Of a stretch of 47,206 bases of DNA, positions 16,019 to 25,032 are shown piece by piece. Source of the stretch: Desulforadius tongensis (GTDB lineage: Bacteria > Bacillota > Desulfotomaculia > Desulfotomaculales > Desulfohalotomaculaceae); contig NZ_JAFBCW010000019.1 of assembly GCF_016907915.1 (NCBI RefSeq), positions 1 through 47,206 on the forward strand, written 5' to 3'. The notes beneath the pieces were generated by a model. The model was not told the DNA's origin and searched no databases. It saw only the letters and a program-made list of their open reading frames with translations. How positions within the stretch are numbered: the stretch's first letter is position 1; the number at the start of each line of letters is the position of its first letter. Position numbers and translations under genes: made by a program.

Positions 16019-19000
16019 CTAGGCCTTTCTAATATTACACATAAACGCCTTGGACTCTGGAATGCTTGTGTTGCCGTCACCCACTGCCGGAACAAGATCA
16101 TTGGCAACAGGCCCCGTGACTATACCCTGATAACCAAAGCACCAGGGCATACCTACTATTTCCACCTTCCTGCCGTTAACGATTAACGGTTTAACAACCG
16201 GCAGTACCGAAGCCTTACATTTGATTTTCCCCCGGGCGGTTTCTACCCACACATCATCACCGGGCTTAATACCTTTTTCCTTCGCCAGTTCCTCAGAAAC
16301 AGATACATACATGTAAGGCCCGATTTCCGCCAGTGTGGGGCAGCTGCGGGTGACCGCACCGCTTTGATAGTGTTCAATTGTACGGTGAGTGGTGGCCACA
16401 ATGGGATAGTTAGGATCACCTAACTCTGCCAGCTTGGCCCAATCGCCTTTGAACACGTTGGCACAGGGAGCGGCTTGCTGCTTAGATATTATGTTTTCAG
16501 TGGGGCTCTCCATGGGCTCGTAGTGCTCCGGAAAGGGACCATCAACGGGACCGCTGGCAAACAACCGCCCGTGACCTTCCGGCAGCATGATAAAGGGTGC
16601 TGCCCCCGATTCCCGGGGCGGTTTGCCACCCCCAAAGTCAGGAACGTCATGGCATATCCATTTATTCCCGTCCCACTTAAACAGCGCCCGTTCCGGATCC
16701 CAGGGATTACCATCCATATCAGCGGCACAGCGGTTGTAAATAATGCGGCGGTTTAACGGCCAACTGAAGGAATACTTCAGGAAGGACCCGAGGCCGCTGT
16801 CTTCCCTGCTGCGGCGCTTGCAATTGGGAACATTTAAATCCTTATCTACAGCCATATAACCGGTATAAATCCACATACCGCAGGCAGTGGAACCGTCATC
16901 CTTCAGCTTCCCAAAGCTGTCCAGCGGCTCATTTTTGCCAATTTCGTAACCGTTAATCTCCACCGCCACTTTTTCCACATCCGGCTCATCATGGCCAGGT
17001 ATATCATAATCCCAGTTCATTTTTAAAATGGGGTCCGGAAACCTGCCGCCACTTTGATATTCTTTACGAATCGCTTTAAATAATCGGTCAGCTATCCACA
17101 GGTCGCTCTTGGCTTCCCCCGGGGGATTCACTGCCTGGTAACGCCATTGAATCCAGCGCCCGCTGTTGGTAACGGTGCCCTGCTTTTCATAAGAAAACGC
17201 CGCCGGCAGTAAGAAAACTTCAGTATTGATATTTTGGGGATTTACACCGGGGGCATGCCAGAATGCCGCTGTCTCCGTTTCAAACAGGTCAACAACCACC
17301 AGCCAGTCCAGTTTTTCCATGGCTTTACGCTCGTAACTGGCACCGGGCCCACCAACAGCCGGGTTTTGTCCCCAGGCTAAAAATCCCTTTATATTACCGG
17401 CCATCATTTCCTGGAAAATACCCATATGGGTGCGGTTTTTGCCGTCCACCTTGGGCAGCAGGTCAAAACAAAAGTCATTTTCTTTAGCGGCATGCTGACC
17501 ATAAAATGCTTTTAACAGGCTAATTAAGAATTTAGGCTTGTTTTTCCAGTACCCGGAAGCAGGCGTTTCCCTTTCGATATAATCCTGCAGATTCTTGTGT
17601 TTTGTGGCATTGGGTACACCAAGATAGCCGGGCAGCAGGTGACTGAGCATGGCCAGGTCAGTGGAACCCTGCACGTTAGATTCACCACGCTGGGCATTGA
17701 CCCCGCCGCCGGGTCTGCCGATGTTGCCCAACAAAAGCTGCAGCATGGCAATTGCGCGAACATTCTGAGTTCCGGTGGTATGCTGGGTTATACCCATGGC
17801 ATAAATGATGTTTCCGGATTTATTGGGTGCACCGGTAGAAGCAAAGGTTTCACAAACCTTGCGATACACGTCCTCCGGAATACCGGTGATATTGGAAACA
17901 GTTTTGATATCGTAACGGCTGACATGTTTTTTCAGCAGCTGGAATACACAGTTGGGATGTTTTAAGGTGGGATCCTTTTTAATGGTTTCTCCATCTTTCT
18001 GATACTGCCAGGTAGCTTTATCATAGGTTACCCTGCCGTTCTTCTCACCGGCACCGGAAAACAAACCGTCATTAAAGCCAAATTCCGGGTTAACTAAATA
18101 ACTGGCATTTGTATAGTTAACAACATATTCCTTATGATAGAGATTGTTTTGTATGGCATAGTTCATAATACCCAGCAGGAATGGAATGTCAGTACCGGGG
18201 CGATGGCGGGCAAAAATATCTGCATATACAGTGGACTTAGTTAAGCGGGGATCAACCACAATCAGCTTAGCACCCCTGTTCCGCTTCGCTTTACCAATCC
18301 AGCGCATGGATTGCGGGTGGTTCTCAGCAGAGTTGGAGCCAATCATCAAGAACACATCTGTGTGCTGGTAATCCACAAAGTGATTCGTCATAGCGCCACG
18401 TCCAAATGAGTTGGCCAGACCGGCCACCGTGGTGCTGTGTCAGAGACGGGCATGGTGCTCCATGTTAATAATGCCCAAAGCCCTAAACATTTTGTGCAGC
18501 AGGTAGTTTTCCTCATTATCCAGCGATGCACTGCCAAGGGCACCAATGGCCGTGGTACGATTAACGGTAATACCGTTTTTATCCTTTTCTTCAAAGGTTT
18601 CATCCCTGGTTTTTTTAATCCTTTTAGCTATTCGAGCCAGCGCTTCATCCCAGCTTATTTCCTGCCACTGGGCAGCACCGGGTGCACGGTATAACGGCTT
18701 GGTAATACGCCTAGGGTTGATTATTCTCCTTTTGTGTTTTCTGTTTACCACATTATAAACATCGATAATTCCGTTGCCCTTGGGGCAAAGTGTACCTTCA
18801 TTAATGGGATGATCGGGGTCCCCTTCAGCAAAAACAATTCTCTCCCCATCAGAATATAACAGGATTCCACAGCCGCATCCACAGTAGGAACATACAGTGA
18901 AAGTCTCTTTCAATTTTGTCAGTTTTGCAGCCAGGTTACCGTTCGCCGCAGTTTGCACTTCTGAGGCTGCAGCAGGTGCAGCAAACAAAGTTAAACCTGC

Positions 19001-19051
19001 TGAGCCCAAACCAATATTTCTAAGAAATTCGCGCCTGTTTAATTTTCTCAT
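16019..19051 (-). CDS. fdnG: selenocysteine-containing formate dehydrogenase alpha subunit, Tat-exported
   Basis: Oxidises formate to CO2 at a bis-MGD molybdenum or tungsten centre. The in-frame TGA at 18442-18440 is read as selenocysteine (residue 204), so one 1010-residue protein spans two apparent frames. Upstream flank is HHARL and downstream HSTTVAGLANSFGRGAMTNH, the same context as Sec in E. coli FdnG. A twin-arginine signal RREFLR is at residues 7-12; the [4Fe-4S] motif is C54-x2-C57-x3-C61 with C89. Residues 880-1010 are the molydopterin dinucleotide-binding domain (CFGYQGIVTGPVANDLVP). Operon: tatA, fdnG, fdnH, nrfD-type, fdhE, tatC. A plain stop would leave no active site. Confidence 0.96.
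18412..18442 (-). promoter_or_regulatory. bacterial SECIS element with the selenocysteine UGA
   Basis: The UGA (18442-18440) is followed 18 bases later by the loop GGUCU (18421-18417) closed by the 5-bp stem UGGCC/GGCCA (18426-18422 with 18416-18412). E. coli fdhF has the same GGUCU loop at the same 18-base distance, the SelB recognition feature. This supports decoding as Sec. Confidence 0.88.
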
Positions 19052-19090
19052 AATAAACCATCAACCCCCCTTAATCACCATCGTTAAGTG

Positions 19091-19312
19091 CTACTTAGCA
19101 TCATTATTTTTATTTTCCTTGGCAGGCTTTGCTTCAACCACATTCTCTTCTTTCTTATTATCGTCTTTTTCTGCAGCAGCACTCTTAAATTCACGAATGG
19201 ACTTGCCCACAGCTTTTCCTACATCAGGTAGCTTACCGGGGCCAAAAATAATCAGTACCACAATTAAAATCAATAATAAATGCATCGGCTGCAAAAATCC
19301 TGATCCAAACAT
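19091..19312 (-). CDS. tatA: twin-arginine translocase subunit TatA
   Basis: 73 residues: a short N-terminus, one membrane helix (HLLLILIVVLIIF), the hinge FGPGKLPDVGKAVGKSIREFK that defines TatA/TatE, then a charged tail. It supplies the pore component for export and lies 39 bases upstream of fdnG, whose product has a twin-arginine signal; tatC closes the same cluster. GGGAGG is 3 bases before the ATG, a tight spacing. Confidence 0.95.
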   Translation of the reverse strand: MFGSGFLQPMHLLLILIVVLIIFGPGKLPDVGKAVGKSIREFKSAAAEKDDNKKEENVVEAKPAKENKNNDAK

Positions 19313-19368
19313 TTCATTTCCCTCCCTTCCAAGACTTTTTAACCTGGTAACCTCGGTAAACTACTTAG

Positions 19369-19389
19369 AGTTAAATATTCTATTTAACT
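19369..19389. promoter_or_regulatory. 9-bp palindrome upstream of tatA-fdnGH
   Basis: AGTTAAATA, spacer TTC, TATTTAACT: a perfect inverted repeat about 57 bases before the tatA start, in the only regulatory gap of the formate dehydrogenase cluster. Possible operator; the regulator is unknown. Confidence 0.4.
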
Positions 19390-19417
19390 GTAAATTATTA
19401 CTTTCGTACACGGGTTA

Positions 19418-20004
19418 TTAATTCTCTCCGCCGGTGTACAGTACTTCTTTTTCAGTTACCAGATAATGCACCCTTTGATCGTGAACTTCAGCTGTAGCGG
19501 ATAAGTCGTTTACCACTTGAAAATCGTAGCACAGGGCAACAAACAAAGTTTTAGAAGCACACCGTGGTAAAAAGCGATCATAGTACCCGCCACCGTAACC
19601 CAGGCGATTTCCACTGCTGTCAAAAGCAATCCCGGTATTAAAACCATATCTATCTCTTTGGGGTTTACCGGCCTGAGAACCGATGGCTTTGGTTCCATAA
19701 TCCCGTATGAACCAGGTGCCAAATCAGCAGCTGGATCCTTTATTAACGATGGTACAATTTTGTTCTGTTTCTTTACCACATACGGAACAGCCACTCTCTT
19801 GCCCTGGGCCAATGCCTTTTCCACCACCTGCTGCGTTAAGACTTCATTTCTAAAAGCCATATAAGTCATCAGCAGGCGGGCCTGTTCAAAAGCATACATA
19901 TTAAACAGGTTGTCTTGAATTTTTTGACTGCGAAACAGAACTTCATCGGGGGATAGGCTTTCTCTTTTAATTAAAACTTGCTTTCTTATTTCTACTTTGT
20001 TCAT
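19418..20004 (-). pseudogene. 5-formyltetrahydrofolate cyclo-ligase, one-base frameshift
   Basis: The family converts 5-formyl-THF to 5,10-methenyl-THF with ATP. Codons from 20004 encode the family N-terminus (KVEIRKQVLIKRESLS) through IDMVLIPG. After that the open frame gives unrelated residues, while the adjacent frame continues correctly with IAFDSSGNRLGYGGGYYDRF and ends LVTEKEVLYTGGEN at TAA 19420-19418. The whole span is 587 bases, one short of 196 codons, and the missing base lies in the CCCGG run at 19630-19634. Either a recent inactivating deletion or a sequencing error. RBS AAGGA before the ATG is intact. Confidence 0.88.
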
Positions 20005-20078
20005 TATAAATCCTTCTTAACCATTTTTATTTTTTTCTAAATTATCTGTCAATATTTTTAGCCTGCTTTATTGCTGTA

Positions 20079-20103
20079 GAAAAAATATCCCCCTAAAAGG
20101 GGA
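20079..20103 (-). terminator. intrinsic terminator after the ACT-domain gene
   Basis: Minus strand: TCCCC, loop TTTTA, GGGGGA, then TATTTTTTC. It ends the phenylacetate-CoA ligase/ACT operon. Confidence 0.75.
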
Positions 20104-20117
20104 AAAACATTTTGAAA

Positions 20118-20549
20118 TTACAAGCTGTAAACTTGTCTGCTGGACATTAAATTAATTCCTTTATCCTGTAACACTTTAATTGCTTCATCCAGCCGCTCCA
20201 CCCTAAATACCACCAGCGCCTTTTCCGGGTCCTTCTGTACAAAGGCATATAAGTACTCAATGTTGATACCGGTATTGTCCAGGGCCCGCAGGGCTTTACT
20301 CAGCGCGCCGGGCTGGTCATTCACTTCCACAGCCAACACCTCTGTTGAACTAACCACAAAACCGGCATCGCGCAGTACGGGCATAGCTTTTTCCGGCGCG
20401 TCAACAATAAGGCGTAATATGCCGAAGTCAGTGGTGTCGGCAATGGAAAGGGCTCGAATATTAATATTATTTTCTCCCAGCACTTCCGTTACCCTGGCCA
20501 GCCGGCCGGTTTTATTTTCCAGAAAAACTGATATCTGCTGTACTTTCAT
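20118..20549 (-). CDS. tandem ACT-domain amino-acid-binding protein
   Basis: 143 residues made of two ACT domains, roughly residues 3-68 ([20 protein letters not shown]) and 72-140 ([18 protein letters not shown]). The two N-terminal halves carry the beta-strand-turn motif NKTGRL and DQPGAL at which amino acids bind. No catalytic domain. Genes of this type commonly follow phenylacetate-CoA ligase in anaerobes; here the gap is 21 bases. A regulatory role in aromatic amino acid metabolism is inferred. AGGAGGGGCGATAAT precedes the ATG. Confidence 0.88.
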   Translation of the reverse strand: MKVQQISVFLENKTGRLARVTEVLGENNINIRALSIADTTDFGILRLIVDAPEKAMPVLRDAGFVVSSTEVLAVEVNDQPGALSKALRALDNTGINIEYLYAFVQKDPEKALVVFRVERLDEAIKVLQDKGINLMSSRQVYSL

Positions 20550-20570
20550 ATTATCGCCCCTCCTTTCCTA

Positions 20571-21869
20571 TTACTTTGGACGCTTGTCAATAATACGTTT
20601 GGCTTTACCCTCACTTCTGGGTATTGATTTGGGTTCCACTAATCTAATTTTAGCAGAAATGCCCAAAACACTTAATACCCTGGCCCTAAGTCTTTTTTCT
20701 AAATCCTCCAGGCCGCGCACTTTATCCGAAAACATCCGGTCAGACACTTCCACCCAGATTTCCAGGTCGTCCATGGTACCTTTTTTATCCACCACCAGTA
20801 AATAGTGGGGCTCAGTTTCACCAAACTCCAACAGCACACTTTCCACCTGAGACGGAAACACATTAACTCCCCGGATGATCAGCATATCATCTGTACGACC
20901 GGTTACCCGTTCCATCCTTATCAGGGTACGGCCGCACTCACATTTATCTGCATATAAAACAGAAATATCCCTGGTACGATAACGCAGCACCGGAAAAGCC
21001 TCTTTGGTTAAAGAAGTAAACACCAATTCCCCTCTTTGCCCATAGGGCAGCGGTTCCCCGGTTTCCGGATCGATAACTTCCGCTATAAAATGATCCTCAT
21101 TAATGTGCAGTCCCTTTTTATACCGGCATTCACAGGCCACACCGGGGCCCAGCACCTCCGAAAGCCCGTAAATATCCACGGCAGTTATATTCCAGCTTTC
21201 TTCCAGCTGCCGCCGCATTTCATTGGACCATGGTTCCGCTCCGAATATACCGATCTTTAATTTTATCTTTTCCCAATCCACACCGCCGGCATGGGCCTCT
21301 TCAGCCATGTACAAAGCATAAGTGGGTGTACAGGTTAGAACGGTGGTGCCAAAATCCTGCATCAGCATTAATTGTTTGGCAGTGTTGCCGCCGGACATGG
21401 GTACAACTGCAGCCCCCAGGGTTTCCGCACCATAGTGAATTCCCATACCACCGGTAAACAGCCCGTACCCGTAAGCATTCTGCACCACATCGTTTTTGGT
21501 CACCCCGGCCATTACCATTGAACGGGCTATTAAATTACCCCAGATTCTTAAATCGTTTTTAGTGTAACCCACCACCACAGGTTTACCGGTGGTGCCGCTG
21601 GAACCATGTAATCGTACCACATCTTCCATCGGTACGGCAAACATACCAAAGGGGTAGGTATCCCGGAGATCCTGCTTGGTGGTAAAGGGCAGGTGTTTTA
21701 TATCTTCCAGAGTCTTAATATCTCCCGGCAAAAGCCCCTTTTCTTTAAACCTCTGCTGATAAAAGGGTACTTCATTGTAAAGACGTTTTACCAGCGCCTG
21801 CAGTCGTTCCAACTGCACCTTTCTGATCTGCTCCCGTGACATGGTCTCATATTCCCTTTGCCAGTACAT
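20571..21869 (-). CDS. paaK: phenylacetate--CoA ligase
   Basis: AMP-forming ligase that activates phenylacetate (or related aryl acetates) to the CoA thioester. 432 residues, with the AMP-binding P-loop [17 protein letters not shown] (from about residue 90), the adenylation motif [10 protein letters not shown] near residue 235, and the C-terminal RITGR-equivalent [23 protein letters not shown] segment in part. In amino-acid-fermenting anaerobes it can also run in the direction of energy conservation after 2-oxoacid oxidation. A T-box leader controls it, linking it to an aminoacyl-tRNA signal, and the ACT-domain gene follows. Confidence 0.94.
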   Translation of the reverse strand: MYWQREYETMSREQIRKVQLERLQALVKRLYNEVPFYQQRFKEKGLLPGDIKTLEDIKHLPFTTKQDLRDTYPFGMFAVPMEDVVRLHGSSGTTGKPVVVGYTKNDLRIWGNLIARSMVMAGVTKNDVVQNAYGYGLFTGGMGIHYGAETLGAAVVPMSGGNTAKQLMLMQDFGTTVLTCTPTYALYMAEEAHAGGVDWEKIKLKIGIFGAEPWSNEMRRQLEESWNITAVDIYGLSEVLGPGVACECRYKKGLHINEDHFIAEVIDPETGEPLPYGQRGELVFTSLTKEAFPVLRYRTRDISVLYADKCECGRTLIRMERVTGRTDDMLIIRGVNVFPSQVESVLLEFGETEPHYLLVVDKKGTMDDLEIWVEVSDRMFSDKVRGLEDLEKRLRARVLSVLGISAKIRLVEPKSIPRSEGKAKRIIDKRPK

Positions 21870-21954
21870 AAGTTTTCCTCCTTAACTATGGTTTCTTTTT
21901 CATGCTGAAAACAATATTTCTGTGTTCAGCTGCCTGTTTTTAGTACAAAATAAA

Positions 21955-22327
21955 AAGCCCCTTCATCCTCCTGTTAGGGACGAAGAGACTCGCGGTACCA
22001 CCCTAATTGGCATATAAAATGCCCACTCATTGAAGGTACGGGAACAATACCGTTAAAAGCAAAAAACTTTTCGCTGTAGGGACACACCACCCTACCAAGC
22101 AAAAAGCCTACTTTCAACACACGGGTACTTATTCCGATACCCCCTTCCTTTTAACGGTGGAAGAAACCGTCTCAGCCTACTTTCCTAAAATGGTTTCAGC
22201 CGGAAACTCCGGAGAGAACTTCAGCAAGTCATGCCTTAGAAGCGCTTCCAGTCCCTGGCGCTTCCTCCCTGTAAAGCTGGGGCTTACCTACTTTTCTCCT
22301 TCATTGTCTTTTGCCAGCTCAATTTTT
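21955..22327 (-). ncRNA. T-box leader of the paaK operon
   Basis: The T-box sequence AGGGTGGTACCGCGAG is at 22004-21989 with a UGGU bulge, which requires discriminator base A73. A terminator hairpin (CTTCGTCC pairing GGATGAAG, then T residues) follows at 21982-21945. Stem I has GGAG with an AGTA motif (about 22299-22286) opposite CTCC. The specifier strand GAAGTTC lies just before TCTCC: GUU (Val) by helix register or UUC (Phe) by distance to CUCC. Phe fits the gene better. Uncharged tRNA would let transcription proceed into paaK. Confidence 0.9.
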
Positions 22328-22333
22328 TGTTTG

Positions 22334-22362
22334 ATGGTAACACTAATTCATGTAATTGTCAA
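22334..22362 (-). promoter_or_regulatory. sigma-A promoter of the T-box leader
   Basis: Minus strand TTGACA (22362-22357), 17 bases, TACCAT (22339-22334). The -10 box is the same TACCAT used in front of tRNA-Thr. Confidence 0.75.
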
Positions 22363-22383
22363 TAACTAATTTTCAACCTTATA

Positions 22384-23763
22384 TTAAACTAATTCCACCG
22401 CTGTATTCCACCTTTGCTCCAGTTCCAAATATGATTTACCGGTCAAATCTCTGCCGCGGATATCAAAGGCCACCGCCGGCAGCAGCACCACCCGGTAATA
22501 ACTGTTATTAAAATTCATTCTTTTTAATGCTGCATCAAAGTCATCCACCACCAGCAGCCCGGCAGCCATGATGTTTCCGCCAAAATAGCGGTTTTTCACC
22601 GGCTGGATATGAAAGCTGCAGTCACCGTCATATAATTTCTCCACCGCCCTCTTTAACACCGGGTAAGCCAACCGTGAGCACAGCACCAGTACCCGGCGGC
22701 TGCGGTGGCGGCGGGCAGCCATTTCCATATCCAGCACTGTATCCGGGTGCACATCATAGGCCATTACCAGCCCAGAGCTTTCCCGGGCTTGTTTTTTTAA
22801 CTTCATATCCATTACATTTTGATCTCTCTTTATTTTTAACACCGGATTTTCAGCTGCCAGCACCATATGAAAAGCATGAACTCTGCTCAGCACTTCCTCC
22901 CCGTTAACCGCAAGAATTATGTCCCCGGGCTTAATCCCAGCCCGGTAAGAAGGGGTGTTTTTAATCACTCCCGCCACTTTTGCATTTAAATCAATCAACC
23001 GTTCCGGTTCACAGGTAATTGGCACAGATACCCTGGTCCGCAGTTGGTCCACATGCCGGCGCAGCTCATCCCACATTTTAAAATCAAACTGCAGCCGTGC
23101 CGGCGCCAGTCTGGTAAATCCGGGCAAAAACACCCGTACCGATTTGGCATCATGCCGGTCAAGATAAAGTATTGTTTCCGTCAAATCCTGCCACCCAGTG
23201 ATGTGGGGCATGGCTACAACACTGCCGTGGAAAGGAATATTGTATTCTTTCAGCAGTACAGCAGATTTAATGGCCCGTTCCGCAAATTTGTCCTGCATCA
23301 ATTTAGTTCTGCCGGAACAGGACGAACTGTTTGACGAACTGTTTAAAGAAAGATTTATACTAAAGGGAGCCAAGGTGGTAAAAGTTTCCACCACCCGCCG
23401 GTCCAATAAAGTTCCGTTGGTAGTGAGCTGAATGGGCGTTTGAGGCAGGGCCCGTCTTATTTCCTGCAGTATTTCGATGCACCGGGGATGAGTTAATGGT
23501 TCTCCCTCCATTATTTTGGTAACAGATTCACCAATTACCACCGGTTTGCCGCCGTCCATTAGGGCCAGCGCCTGGTGTACCTGATCCATGGTCAGTGGTG
23601 GTATGCGGTAACTTTCTATCCCCGGTGGATTTTGGTGGTGACTGCAAAATACACACCTTACATTGCAGGTAGAGGTTATCGGCAGTATGTTGGACCGCCT
23701 GGCCGAATCAAAAAGCATACTTTCTATGTAAGATTTTTTATCAGCGTTCGCCCGGTATTCCAC
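22384..23763 (-). CDS. radical SAM protein with PDZ and DUF512-like domains
   Basis: 459 residues in three parts. Residues about 25-235 are a radical SAM domain with the cluster motif CNVRCVFC (C-x3-C-x2-C) and a GEP motif (MEGEPLTHP). About 255-325 is a PDZ-like domain (SYRAGIKPGDIILAVNGEEV). About 330-455 resembles DUF512, with NRYFGGNIMAAGLLV and VVLLPAVAFD. Known DUF512 proteins carry PDZ at the N-terminus, so this order is unusual. The start is GTG at 23763 because GAGGGG stands 7 bases upstream; TTG at 23769 is too close to it. It follows tsaD. Substrate unknown. Confidence 0.8.
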   Translation of the reverse strand: MEYRANADKKSYIESMLFDSARRSNILPITSTCNVRCVFCSHHQNPPGIESYRIPPLTMDQVHQALALMDGGKPVVIGESVTKIMEGEPLTHPRCIEILQEIRRALPQTPIQLTTNGTLLDRRVVETFTTLAPFSINLSLNSSSNSSSCSGRTKLMQDKFAERAIKSAVLLKEYNIPFHGSVVAMPHITGWQDLTETILYLDRHDAKSVRVFLPGFTRLAPARLQFDFKMWDELRRHVDQLRTRVSVPITCEPERLIDLNAKVAGVIKNTPSYRAGIKPGDIILAVNGEEVLSRVHAFHMVLAAENPVLKIKRDQNVMDMKLKKQARESSGLVMAYDVHPDTVLDMEMAARRHRSRRVLVLCSRLAYPVLKRAVEKLYDGDCSFHIQPVKNRYFGGNIMAAGLLVVDDFDAALKRMNFNNSYYRVVLLPAVAFDIRGRDLTGKSYLELEQRWNTAVELV

Positions 23764-23786
23764 AAACAAACCCCTCTAATCACAAG

Positions 23787-23843
23787 TTATGCACAAGGTT
23801 ATCCACATTATCCACAACCGAACATCCACAAAAGTTTGGATAA
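23787..23843. promoter_or_regulatory. cluster of DnaA boxes
   Basis: Three perfect matches to TTATNCACA on the plus strand at 23787-23795 (TTATGCACA), 23799-23807 and 23808-23816 (both TTATCCACA), a near match ACATCCACA at 23822-23830, and an inverted near match TTATCCAAA at 23843-23835. Another perfect box lies at 24110-24118 inside tsaD. This may be a DnaA-titrating or regulatory cluster; dnaA and dnaN are not nearby, so it is probably not oriC. Confidence 0.65.
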
Positions 23844-23847
23844 CTTA

Positions 23848-24870
23848 TCAGTATTTGTCTGCCCCCAAGGTCAATGCCGGAATGGCATTCAGCGTCAGCG
23901 GAGCAAAATCTCCCCGCAGGTACTTGTAGTAGCCTGCACAGGCAATCATGGCCGCATTATCCGTACATAATATCACAGGCGGATAAGCAACCTGAATGTC
24001 CTTCTTTCCCGCCTCCTGCTGCAGCTGCCTGCGCAGCAAACCATTAGCCGCCACCCCTCCCGCCAGCATGATGGTCTTAACATTATATTTGGCGGCTGCC
24101 AAAAGGGATTTATCCACAAGAACATCCACAACCGCCTGTTGAAAACTCGCCGCCAGGTCGGCTGTATTTACTTCTTCTCCCTTCTGTTTGGTGCGATTTA
24201 AATAATTTAACACTGCCGTTTTTGTACCACTGAAACTAAAGTCTAAACTGCCTTCTTCCAGGTAAGCCCTGGGTATCTGGACAGCCTGAGCATTTCCTTC
24301 CCGGGCCAGGCGATCAATCAGCGGGCCGCCGGGGTATCCCAACCCCATTGCCCTGGCCACTTTGTCAAAGGCTTCACCGGCAGCATCATCCCGGGTGCGC
24401 CCCAACAACCGGTAGCTGCCGTGATGCTCTATTAATACCAGGTCAGAATGGCCGCCGGAAACTACCAGGCAGAGCACCGGGAACTGCAAATCCGGCCGGT
24501 GCAAAAAGTTGGCATAAATATGCCCTTCAATATGATTAACGCCAATTAAGGGTTTTTCCAGGCCATAGGCCATGGCTTTGGCCGCAGACACGCCAACCAA
24601 AAGCGCCCCCACCAAACCGGGGCCATAGGTTACAGCCACTGCATCCAAGTCTTGATAGGTAATACCGGCCTCTTCGACGGCTTCAATGATCACGTGGTTT
24701 ATAAGCTCCAAGTGCTTGCGCGAGGCAACCTCTGGAACCACACCGCCAAATTTTTGATGCAGCTCCACCTGTGAAGCTATAATATTTGCTTTCACTTCTA
24801 CCCCGTCCACAACCACGGCGGCAGAAGTTTCATCACAGGAAGTCTCAATACCCAATATTGTTACACTCAT
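23848..24870 (-). CDS. tsaD: tRNA N6-adenosine threonylcarbamoyltransferase TsaD
   Basis: Transfers threonylcarbamoyl to A37 of ANN-reading tRNAs, including the Thr tRNA in this window. 340 residues, full length, with [13 protein letters not shown] at the start, the metal-binding pair HIEGHIYAN (about residues 110-118), the nucleotide-binding [10 protein letters not shown], and the C-terminal [10 protein letters not shown] and [14 protein letters not shown] start at the ATG 24870 behind AAAGGTGG; the frame extends upstream to 24969 without a ribosome binding site. TsaE and TsaB are encoded just upstream, TsaC elsewhere. Confidence 0.97.
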   Translation of the reverse strand: MSVTILGIETSCDETSAAVVVDGVEVKANIIASQVELHQKFGGVVPEVASRKHLELINHVIIEAVEEAGITYQDLDAVAVTYGPGLVGALLVGVSAAKAMAYGLEKPLIGVNHIEGHIYANFLHRPDLQFPVLCLVVSGGHSDLVLIEHHGSYRLLGRTRDDAAGEAFDKVARAMGLGYPGGPLIDRLAREGNAQAVQIPRAYLEEGSLDFSFSGTKTAVLNYLNRTKQKGEEVNTADLAASFQQAVVDVLVDKSLLAAAKYNVKTIMLAGGVAANGLLRRQLQQEAGKKDIQVAYPPVILCTDNAAMIACAGYYKYLRGDFAPLTLNAIPALTLGADKY

Positions 24871-24950
24871 TTTTACAACCACCTTTAAAGCAACTAAAAG
24901 TTCCCTGAGCATTAAAATTATAACTCTTATATTTTGTATTAAAAATACAT

Positions 24951-24970
24951 TTTGGGCCCTGCGGCCCAAA
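24951..24970 (-). terminator. hairpin between rimI and tsaD
   Basis: TTTGGGCC, loop GCAG, GGCCCAAA on the minus strand, followed by ATGTATTTTT. The U run is imperfect and delayed, so it may only attenuate. It could separate tsaD from the tsaE-tsaB-rimI transcript. Confidence 0.5.
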
Positions 24971-25032
24971 CTACACTAACCTGAAAAAATTCCAGTACAC
25001 TTAATTTTTATACCACCGGCGGTATATTAATC

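Noticed and set aside
18440-18442. Premature stop making fdnG a pseudogene
   Set aside because: The TGA is at the catalytic Sec position with the correct SECIS spacing and both halves are intact.
22073-22093. A second T-box-like sequence (AGGGTGGTGTG) in the paaK leader
   Set aside because: It lacks the ACCGCG half and pairs with CCCTAC as an ordinary hairpin; the real T-box is at 21989-22004.
23787-24118. Chromosomal origin oriC
   Set aside because: DnaA boxes alone; no dnaA, dnaN or rpmH and no AT-rich unwinding region beside them.
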